DNA of 64,000 bases from a virus: the IMG/VR virus record IMGVR_UViG_3300038441_001309, positions 1 to 64,000 of that record. One strand, 5' to 3'. The stretch's first letter is position 1. Every line of letters begins with the position of its first letter. Under the pieces are notes generated by a model. That model ran no database searches. It saw nothing but the letters and a program-made list of their open reading frames with translations, and was not told the DNA's origin. Below, piece by piece: positions 45,362 to 51,973 of the stretch. The position numbers and the translations under genes are program-made.

Positions 45362-45795
45362 TGTGCTTCCTTAGGCGCTTCGCCGTGGGTTTTGTTCGCT
45401 TCAGCTACGAGGTGCTCGCTGAGGAACAGCTGTGCTTCGTTCAGCAGGGTGTTGTGGACACCGTCGTTGAACATGGCGGCTTCATTGGCCAGTGCGCCGC
45501 CCATGACGCCGTCGGTAACTTCGGCGAATGGGGCAACCATCTCACTGACTTCTTCAGCCATCTGCTTGACATGGTCAGCGATCATGCTAACCCCGGCATG
45601 GAAGTTCTGCACGGCTTCCGGGTTGTTGGCATTGTACAGGCGCTGGGCGGCGGCCTGGATGGTGTTGCCAACCGCGCACACGACTTGACCTACGCCGTAG
45701 GCCACTGCCGCGGCATCGTCCTGCTCTTCGCACAGGTCATCTTCCGCGATACGCTGCACGTACTTGTGCAGGGTACTGTATTTTTCGAGACTCAT
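45358..45795 (-). CDS. Small helical protein, paralog of previous gene (145 aa)
   Basis: 145 residues; GGAGG before ATG and overlapping the neighbour's start by 4 nt (ATGA). Shares the N-terminal L-x-K-Y-x-x-L-H motif with 44936-45361 and has a similar Gly/Ala-rich helical middle (GVGQVVCAVGNTIQAAAQRL). The two genes thus arose by tandem duplication and diverged. No family recognised. Confidence 0.65.
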   Translation of the reverse strand: MSLEKYSTLHKYVQRIAEDDLCEEQDDAAAVAYGVGQVVCAVGNTIQAAAQRLYNANNPEAVQNFHAGVSMIADHVKQMAEEVSEMVAPFAEVTDGVMGGALANEAAMFNDGVHNTLLNEAQLFLSEHLVAEANKTHGEAPKEAQ

Positions 45796-46169
45796 GCTGC
45801 CTCCTTTTCTGGGGTGTTGTAGTCGATGAATTCGCGGAGTGCGGCCAGCACATCAGCGTCACCGAGGACCTGCTCTTCGCCGACGAATTCCAGGAGTTCT
45901 TCCTGGCCTTCCAGCATTTCCAGCAGACCTTCTACAATCTTTACTCGACCCCGTTGGATCTTACTCAGGTCGACCTTCTTGCCATCGCTCAGTGCCATCG
46001 GAATGGCCAGAGCAGTTGCCATGGCGAGCTTCTCCAGGACAACGATGGTCACGCCGTCGATGACGGAGTTGACTGCATCACTTTCCGAGATCATGCCCTG
46101 GATGGACGCGTCCTGGTGTTCAGTTTGTTCCTGCACGACGCTGGTCAGAATGGGGCCCAACTGTTTCAT
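45792..46169 (-). CDS. Small helical protein (125 aa)
   Basis: 125 residues; AGGAG before ATG; overlaps the 145-residue paralog by 4 nt. A hydrophobic middle (GVTIVVLEKLAMATALAIPMAL) and Leu-rich C-terminal helices (GLLEMLEGQEELLEFVGEE). Resembles its neighbours in size and helicity without the N-terminal motif, so it may be a more distant paralog. Unknown function. Confidence 0.6.
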   Translation of the reverse strand: MKQLGPILTSVVQEQTEHQDASIQGMISESDAVNSVIDGVTIVVLEKLAMATALAIPMALSDGKKVDLSKIQRGRVKIVEGLLEMLEGQEELLEFVGEEQVLGDADVLAALREFIDYNTPEKEAA

Positions 46170-46183
46170 GCATTTGCTCCTGA

Positions 46184-47692
46184 CTAATGAACGCTTGGGG
46201 GTGCCTTACGTTCAGAGTGGTGCACGTAGTGCGCCCAGGTGGCGGCTACTGGTGCGTGGATTTTCTGGTTGTCGGACAGTGCGCGTGGCTCTCTCAGCGA
46301 ACGCATGCCCAGGTGTGGACGGAAACGGTTGAACCAGCTCAGCATCTTCTTGTCGAGGCAGAGCAGCATGTTCAGTTCGTCGCCATCGTAGTCGGCGTTC
46401 CAGCTCACCAGGATCATGTTCGAAACCGAGATCGTGTAATCCTCGACATCGTCTTTGATTCGGGTAATGCGCAAGCATTGTGCCGACAGGCGGGTCAACG
46501 AAGGGTTACGCTGGAACAGGCATGGGATGCCACGCAGCAGCGATGGGTCTTCGTCCAGATCTTCGAAGATCCCTGGTGGGAAGTCGTCGATCGGTGGAGC
46601 TTCTGCAATCAGCTCGTCGAACAGTTGGCGCAGCAGTGGATGCCATTGCAGCGTGTGGTCTTCGAGGAACTCCAACGCTTCGTTCGCAGACATGCCGCGA
46701 CGCATCAGCTTGGATTGCAGGTGTGGTTCGAGGATCTGCACTGCGAAGGCCCATGGGACGTGGATCTCTTCGTAATGATGCGCATCGCTGATGGAGGTGA
46801 TTACACCACGACCAGTGAAGTGCAGACGCGAACCGATCAGCTGGCGACGGATCAGACCATACTTGCTACCGATGAACTTGGTACAGATGTTCTGGTAACA
46901 CGGACCAATCGCAGCCATGAACCGGGCTGTGTGCGATTCACGTTGACGCTGGTTCAGCGCAATGGCAGAACCGTAGGTGGAGGTGATCATGTAGATCGCA
47001 TCCAACAACGCCGGCGTCTTTTCGTCGGCGTAAGTACCCATCGCTGTCTTTTCAGAAACCACGAAGATGGAACTCGGCAGCGGAAGATACTGCTGAACTA
47101 CCTTGTCGCGGTTCTGCAGCAGGAAGAGCTGGATGTCAGCCTTGTCCTGCATCGACAGCTTACTACAGAGCTTCGATGTGATGATGAAGCGGATTACCTC
47201 ATCGAAGTTTTCCAGCACGTAGTTCATACCACGCTTGTGCACCTTCTTGTACTCTTCGAGCACGCCTTGGTACGCTGGCAGCGTTTCGCTGTAGTTGGGG
47301 TCACACACCCAGCTCATCATCGAGAACGACTTGAGCGGGGTCAGCCGTGGCGATAGCACGTTCCAGACTTCAGGGTTGATGAATCCCTTCACACCTTCCG
47401 GCGGACGAATCCATACCCCTTGGTCTACTGCACGATCAACCAGGTTGGCTACACGGGTGTCACAGATCTTGCACTTGACGCCGAGCTTATCCTCACCGCC
47501 AATGTGGCCACCCAGACAGGTTGGGACCGCAGGAATCACGTCACCGTCGAATTGAAACGACAGGTACATGGCCAGCTGGTCTTTGCCCTCTTTGGTACCG
47601 AAGTCCAAGTTGAGATCATTGACCACCATCGGAGGCTCTTCCATTGTCTGGAGGATCTCCTTATGGTCAACAACGTAGGCATATAGTCCCAC
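46184..47692 (-). CDS. RNA polymerase beta' N-terminal subunit (catalytic DFDGD-type loop)
   Basis: 502 residues from a GTG with GGGAG 8 nt upstream. The catalytic metal-binding loop reads N432-A-D434-Y-D436-G-D438 (bacterial NADFDGD), preceded at about 279-300 by GLIRRQLIGSRLHFTGRGVI (bacterial [20 protein letters not shown]) and QRNPSLTRLSAQ (bacterial NRAPTLHRL). Cys 59, 74 and 77 give a partial zinc site. Located directly after ChmA in the same orientation, as gp54-gp55 are in phiKZ, so this is the nvRNAP beta' N-half. The active site assembles with the beta' C-half at 30737 and the beta subunits; the beta N-half lies outside the window. Confidence 0.88.
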   Translation of the reverse strand: MGLYAYVVDHKEILQTMEEPPMVVNDLNLDFGTKEGKDQLAMYLSFQFDGDVIPAVPTCLGGHIGGEDKLGVKCKICDTRVANLVDRAVDQGVWIRPPEGVKGFINPEVWNVLSPRLTPLKSFSMMSWVCDPNYSETLPAYQGVLEEYKKVHKRGMNYVLENFDEVIRFIITSKLCSKLSMQDKADIQLFLLQNRDKVVQQYLPLPSSIFVVSEKTAMGTYADEKTPALLDAIYMITSTYGSAIALNQRQRESHTARFMAAIGPCYQNICTKFIGSKYGLIRRQLIGSRLHFTGRGVITSISDAHHYEEIHVPWAFAVQILEPHLQSKLMRRGMSANEALEFLEDHTLQWHPLLRQLFDELIAEAPPIDDFPPGIFEDLDEDPSLLRGIPCLFQRNPSLTRLSAQCLRITRIKDDVEDYTISVSNMILVSWNADYDGDELNMLLCLDKKMLSWFNRFRPHLGMRSLREPRALSDNQKIHAPVAATWAHYVHHSERKAPPSVH

Positions 47693-47943
47693 CGCCTAAT
47701 CTCCCATAAAAAGTAAATTGGGGCATAAGTAAAGCCGCCCCGGAGGGCGGCTATACCCGGATACAACTGGGCAGCCTACCCATGATCTTTGCCTAGCCTT
47801 CGGCTAAGCGGCTTTCGTTGCATCCTGTTCGCTGTCGGTCGATTTATCCCAATGAGGAGCCACCCCCGAATGACGCAGTTTGTTTTAGGTCAACCAACAG
47901 CTATCCAGCTAGGCGCCCCCCTAGGAGGCGTCTGCCGAATTCC
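47693..47943 (-). promoter_or_regulatory. Intergenic region between ChmA and RNAP beta' gene
   Basis: 251 bases without a credible gene. Contents: the terminator at 47734-47751, a second weaker hairpin at 47791-47808 (GCCTAGCC-ttc-GGCTAAGC), an imperfect hairpin near 47915-47935 (CGCCCCCCTAGGAGGCG), and the RBS of the beta' gene. No 18-bp promoter element seen. Confidence 0.5.
47734..47751 (-). terminator. Hairpin terminator after ChmA
   Basis: GCCGCCC-cgga-GGGCGGC reads as a stem after the ChmA stop; on the minus strand it is followed by TTTACTTATGCCCC (TATGCC box). Confidence 0.75.
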
Positions 47944-49941
47944 TTACCAGACCGAACGACCGCCGTAAGCAGCGGTGTTGGCCGCGGTGTTGCCACCGCC
48001 GTTGAACACGCCAGCACCAGCAGCACCAGCTGCGAATGCGCCGTAGTCGTAGCCACCCAGGACCTGACCCGAACCCAGACCGTGAACCATGTTCGCTGGG
48101 TTGACAACCAGGCCGCAGGCTTGGCAGGCTTCCGACAGGACGCGCAGGAACACAGGGCCGATGATGTAGCGGCCGGAGTAGCCAGTGATCACCTGACGAC
48201 CTTGCAGCACGTCGTCGATGATGGCCAAACGCTTGGACATACGGATCGGCGCTTGGGCGGTGCCGGCAGCGAACGAATCAGCGTAGTCGATGAGCGCCTG
48301 TGGGTTGGTCTTGCCCAGGACGTTGGCGACGGCCAGCAGGTCCACATCACGAATGTCACGCAGCTCGCCGGTTTCGGAAGCGTAGTAACCGTTGTGGATG
48401 CGGTTGCCGGTATCGATGAACAGCGGGAAGCCACCACCGATGGCTGCAGCTTTCTGGCCGTAGATACCACCGGTCAGGTTGTTGCACGCATCGGTCAGCG
48501 CCTTGATGGCGTTGCCGTTGCCCGAGGCAGCAGCGCGGAAGATGTCCATGATGAAGGCGTCAGGACCGACTTCTGGGATATCGATCGCGAAGATCACACC
48601 GGCGTTCAGGCGGAAGAAATCGCGCATGAAGTTGCCGAAGTTTTCCTTGAAGCTGGCAGCCTTGGTGTCGATACGAGCATTTTCCGGTACGCAGAAGCCC
48701 AGGGCGCCGACGTCACGGAAGTTCAGCTCCTTGCCCTGGTTGGCGAAGCGCGGCAGGTAGGCGTCAGCCCAGCCATTGCGGATCTGCACCATGGTCGCAG
48801 TGACCAGGCCCAGCAGGGACATTTCAACTTCCTGCGCGTCGAAGCCGGAGGCGATCTGGGTGATCACCATCTGGTTGAAGAACGGCTGGTTGTTGGCAGG
48901 GTTCTGCGGGTCAGGCTGCGCGTACACCGGCTCCATGTAACCGGCAACCTTGGTGATGTTGCTGGAGGCGCCGGCGAAGTCGCGGTTCTGCTGGTTGCGG
49001 ACCGAATCCATCTCGACGATAACGTCGTGACGCTGCGGCATGCCGACTTCGTCGACGTAACGCTCGCCGCCGAAGTTCAGACGGCCGACCAGTTGCTCGC
49101 CGCCTTGGTTACGACCGGCCAGGGTGTAGGCTGGTTGGTCATCGAGCTGAACGACGTAGTTCAGGGTGTTGTACAGTGCCAGGGTGGCCTTGTACAGCAG
49201 GTTGTACACGCCGTTGGTTTCGATGTTGTAGGCGGCAGGCAGGATCACGGCACCGGCGTCGATCAGGTTGATCGCACGGCCCTGGCGGGTCTGAGTGACC
49301 AGCTCGGTGGCGCGGGTGATGTAGTCCTGGCTGTTGTAGATGTCGCCGATGACGATCGGGGTCTCGTAGGCACGGCCATCGACCTTGTCGACCTTCGGAG
49401 TCAGACGGATGTCTGCGCCGTCGATCAGGAACGAGTACATGCCGACGTGCTCGGCGTCGGAGGTCTTGACGGTCATCAGCAGAACAACCGACGAAGTCGG
49501 CAGGTTCAGCTGGGCGGCGTCCATGATCTGCACGGCCCATTCGGAAACACCGTCAGCCTTCAGACCGGCCTTCAGTTCTTTCTCGATTGCAGTCTGCAGC
49601 TCTTTGGCACGGACGGAGCCGGCAGAGCGCGACAGAGGACGCAGGCGACGAGCGCCCAGGTCGTTCAGGGTGTTGAACGATTTTGCGTCGCGGCGACCTT
49701 GGGTGTATTGATCAGTGTTGCTCATGGTGATGCTGTCCTTATTAACGTTAATAGATTGATCGACAATAGCTTCGCGTTGCTGGGCTGGCTGTTGTCGTAC
49801 TGCAGGTTCCTGGATATCCACAGCGGGCTTCGCTGCAGACGTCGCAGGCTCCACTTGCGCTTGGGTGTCAAGGCCGGCCCTTTTAAAGGCTTCTGCCATG
49901 ATGTTACCACCCGATGCGCTTTGCTTCTTTTCAACGGACAT
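47944..49941 (-). CDS. chmA: Phage nucleus shell protein ChmA (chimallin), phiKZ gp54 type
   Basis: 665 residues from ATG 49941 (AAGGAG 7 nt upstream), or 593 from an internal ATG at 49725 (AAGGA 10 nt upstream). The body begins SNTDQYTQGRRDAKSFNTLNDLGARRLRPL and has the globular, beta-rich sequence of large phage chimallins (blocks such as RMSKRLAIIDDVLQGRQVITGYSGRYIIGP), with a Gly/Ala-rich C-terminal tail. It is immediately followed by the nvRNAP beta' N gene, as in phiKZ (gp54-gp55). ChmA forms the protein lattice that encloses phage DNA. Codon use is the most biased in the window. A candidate early promoter is 64 nt upstream. The 72-residue N-terminal extension is unusual: an AFKRAGLD helix plus Gln/Pro/Ala-rich linker. 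Confidence 0.85.
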   Translation of the reverse strand: MSVEKKQSASGGNIMAEAFKRAGLDTQAQVEPATSAAKPAVDIQEPAVRQQPAQQREAIVDQSINVNKDSITMSNTDQYTQGRRDAKSFNTLNDLGARRLRPLSRSAGSVRAKELQTAIEKELKAGLKADGVSEWAVQIMDAAQLNLPTSSVVLLMTVKTSDAEHVGMYSFLIDGADIRLTPKVDKVDGRAYETPIVIGDIYNSQDYITRATELVTQTRQGRAINLIDAGAVILPAAYNIETNGVYNLLYKATLALYNTLNYVVQLDDQPAYTLAGRNQGGEQLVGRLNFGGERYVDEVGMPQRHDVIVEMDSVRNQQNRDFAGASSNITKVAGYMEPVYAQPDPQNPANNQPFFNQMVITQIASGFDAQEVEMSLLGLVTATMVQIRNGWADAYLPRFANQGKELNFRDVGALGFCVPENARIDTKAASFKENFGNFMRDFFRLNAGVIFAIDIPEVGPDAFIMDIFRAAASGNGNAIKALTDACNNLTGGIYGQKAAAIGGGFPLFIDTGNRIHNGYYASETGELRDIRDVDLLAVANVLGKTNPQALIDYADSFAAGTAQAPIRMSKRLAIIDDVLQGRQVITGYSGRYIIGPVFLRVLSEACQACGLVVNPANMVHGLGSGQVLGGYDYGAFAAGAAGAGVFNGGGNTAANTAAYGGRSVW

Positions 49942-50004
49942 TATCCGTCTCCTTAGAGGGATTTAGGTGGCCATGAATCATCAATCCCCAGAACGATTCA
50001 CAAT

Positions 50005-50022
50005 GATAATTCAGTTCTGAGA
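50005..50022 (-). promoter_or_regulatory. Candidate early promoter element (copy 3, upstream of ChmA)
   Basis: GATAATTCAGTTCTGAGA, a variant with three or four changes from GATAATTTAGGTTTCAAA, in the same orientation and 64 nt upstream of the ChmA start. Confidence 0.5.
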
Positions 50023-50180
50023 AGAGTTTATTTCATGCCATTATTCTAAACCGGCGGCAAAGGGTTAATGCACCTTTCAGTGCGGAGAGCTTTCTAGCTA
50101 TACCATAGGAACACCTGTGTGAGTTTAACACGCTGGTCTATCTTTTGACCCCTCACACACCGCCCAAAAGGATTCCCCCA

Positions 50181-51275
50181 ATGTTTGATCTCACCGGCGG
50201 ATCGCTACCAGAAGACGTTGAAGTCTCGCCTGTGGGAGCATCCAGGCAGTTCATCGAGAACTACACGCAGGACATCCAAGCCTACCTTAAATGGAGGGCC
50301 ACGGATGTGTCTGACGTACCCGCTGATCATTGGATGGTCAGCATGCTTACCACCCTTGCCCAGAAAGTGGGCTACGACCTTTCGCGCACAGTTGAAGACA
50401 TTTATCGCAGGTCGGGTTATCTCGCAAATGAGATCGCCATGACCTTTGGGTTCACGTCGCAATCGAACGCAGGGCGCATTCACATTGGTGACTCTGGCAA
50501 CAAGACAGTCTACCTGATCGGTGAGTCGCCGTTCCGCCGTGGTGTCACGCGGTCGACGCCTTACTGGGACATGAATCCCATCCGGTTCCTGAGTCATGAC
50601 TCCACCAACCTTACCCTGGGGAACAACGCTGAAAGCGAAGACCTCATCGGGCTAGGGTTGGATGTTATCGAGATTGACCTTGGGCTGTTGATGTTGCAGT
50701 ACACCCTCTGGATGCGGGAGCAGCTGGCCAGCGAGGAGAAGTACAAGCGTACCCCGCAGATGTATGTGGCGATGCACGTATTGCCCCGTCTGAAATTCAG
50801 CCAGTACGCTATCGCCATCATGAACCGCTGCTGCGCCATTGCAGAAGGTCTGCCCGTCAACAATGTTCCAGTCCGCCTTTCGAAAAGTTACATCGATCGA
50901 ACGGCATCTGGTCAGAAGATCTTCGAGACCTTTACCAAAATAATGCTCTCCAAACAGACGACCTTTGAGAAGCTCATTGGTACCCTGCCTGTTCCCCTGG
51001 TTGGTACTCTGGGGCGAGCGACTTCGGTTGGTCAGTATGCTCCAACTGCTCAAGTGACTTGGGCGTTGGTACTGGGTCGTTACAACTTGCTCCGCTACCT
51101 TTGGGCATTGGGGCGAGTAGAACCGAACCATTCGAAGATGTATCCCATCAATGACATCCGCCGAATCATTGGTCGCGTCACTGGAGCGAATGGCATGTCC
51201 TCTGCATTGGACCGCCGCACGCTTCAGGACGTAACCTTGAAGCTGGATGCACTACTTACTCAAGCAATGGCATAA
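50181..51275 (+). CDS. Hypothetical, probable virion protein (364 aa)
   Basis: AAGGA 8 nt before ATG 50181 (MFDLTGGSLPE) decides the start within a frame open from 50145. 364 residues, soluble, mixed. It has an N-terminal segment rich in Gln and Tyr and a C-terminal helical domain (MYPINDIRRIIGRVTGANGMSSALDRRTLQDVTLKLDALL). Unknown. Plus-strand islands elsewhere in this window hold virion or RNAP genes, so a virion role is plausible. A bidirectional terminator follows. Confidence 0.6.
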   Translation: MFDLTGGSLPEDVEVSPVGASRQFIENYTQDIQAYLKWRATDVSDVPADHWMVSMLTTLAQKVGYDLSRTVEDIYRRSGYLANEIAMTFGFTSQSNAGRIHIGDSGNKTVYLIGESPFRRGVTRSTPYWDMNPIRFLSHDSTNLTLGNNAESEDLIGLGLDVIEIDLGLLMLQYTLWMREQLASEEKYKRTPQMYVAMHVLPRLKFSQYAIAIMNRCCAIAEGLPVNNVPVRLSKSYIDRTASGQKIFETFTKIMLSKQTTFEKLIGTLPVPLVGTLGRATSVGQYAPTAQVTWALVLGRYNLLRYLWALGRVEPNHSKMYPINDIRRIIGRVTGANGMSSALDRRTLQDVTLKLDALLTQAMA

Positions 51276-51279
51276 AGCG

Positions 51280-51305
51280 CTGCCCCTGCCAGAAGGCAGG
51301 GGCAG
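51280..51305. terminator. Bidirectional hairpin terminator
   Basis: CTGCCCCTGCC-agaa-GGCAGGGGCAG, an 11-bp stem; GGCATAAA to the left and GTATGCCGTCA to the right. Confidence 0.9.
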
Positions 51306-51312
51306 TATGCCG

Positions 51313-51414
51313 TCAAAGCAGAATCGTGGCCCACCAGTATAAAGCCGGAGGAACCACGATAATCAACTCGATCACCAATATGGCCATCGCGATTCGAGTC
51401 GCCCACTTCAACAT
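51313..51414 (-). CDS. 33-residue membrane protein
   Basis: MLKWATRIAMAILVIELIIV...ALYWWATILL: a short hydrophobic helix with a Trp/Arg cap, one membrane pass. Its ATG overlaps the stop of the 67-residue gene by 7 nt. The preceding gene is also a small membrane protein, so the pair are co-translated. May be a small host-membrane effector. Too small to be certain it is expressed, but the overlap and hydrophobicity support it. Confidence 0.6.
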   Translation of the reverse strand: MLKWATRIAMAILVIELIIVVPPALYWWATILL

Positions 51415-51611
51415 TCTTCTTGCCGCCGTTTACGATACCACTTCACCACATGGGGTTTGGCGGCAAAGAAGACAACGATGCAGATCAGTGCAGCCAACGG
51501 CTGATAAACTGCAAAGCAAACGTACAGCAAGATGCCCAGAACCATGCAGAGCTTTTTACCAGCTTCGATGACTAAGGCCATGATGAAGGCAATCGCCTCT
51601 ATCGGATTCAA
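51408..51611 (-). CDS. Small two-pass membrane protein (67 aa)
   Basis: 67 residues from a TTG at 51611 with AGGAG 9 nt upstream, 0 nt after the TAG of the 91-residue gene. Two hydrophobic segments (IAFIMALVIEAG and CMVLGILLYVCFAVYQPLAALICIVVFF) and a basic C-terminus (KWYRKRRQEEC), so a small two-pass membrane protein. Unknown function; part of an apparent three-gene small-protein cluster after an early-promoter element. Confidence 0.65.
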   Translation of the reverse strand: MNPIEAIAFIMALVIEAGKKLCMVLGILLYVCFAVYQPLAALICIVVFFAAKPHVVKWYRKRRQEEC

Positions 51612-51887
51612 CTATACACACTCCTTTTCTTTGAAGGCTTGCCATTGCCGGATAACTTCGCGGTAGGCATCCTTATCGTTTTCTTTCTCGTCGTAAAGGT
51701 AGGCATGATGCCTGACGTCACCGAACACGTACAGATACTCGGATGGTTCCCCATCGACAACTGTAGCAGCATCGAAGATTTCAGCACCAGGTTCCAGCAC
51801 TACGTCGAACTTGGGGTTACGCTCCCCGTCCAATGACTGCCCTAAAGTCAAAGAACGGATTCCACGGAAATGGAAATAACCTTTCAT
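51612..51887 (-). CDS. Hypothetical soluble protein (91 aa)
   Basis: 91 residues; TAGGAG before ATG. Soluble, beta-rich (VVLEPGAEIFDAATVVDGEPSEYLYVFGDV) with a charged C-terminal helix. First gene of a short unit whose promoter element is 60 nt upstream. No family recognised. Confidence 0.6.
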   Translation of the reverse strand: MKGYFHFRGIRSLTLGQSLDGERNPKFDVVLEPGAEIFDAATVVDGEPSEYLYVFGDVRHHAYLYDEKENDKDAYREVIRQWQAFKEKECV

Positions 51888-51946
51888 GAGATGCTCCTAT
51901 CTCGTCAAATGAATTGCCCGGACTTATCACCCAGACAGTTCACATG

Positions 51947-51964
51947 GATAGTCTAGGTTTCAGT
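51947..51964 (-). promoter_or_regulatory. Candidate early promoter element (copy 4)
   Basis: GATAGTCTAGGTTTCAGT, 60 nt upstream of the 91-residue gene on the minus strand. Confidence 0.55.
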
Positions 51965-51973
51965 CCGGGTTAT

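Noticed and set aside
47818-49956. A 712-codon plus-strand frame antisense to ChmA, and similar long antisense frames (35320-37491, 15341-17026, 10499-11839)
   Set aside because: They mirror highly biased codons on the other strand, have no RBS, and lack recognisable protein composition; the minus- or plus-strand partners have motifs and good starts.
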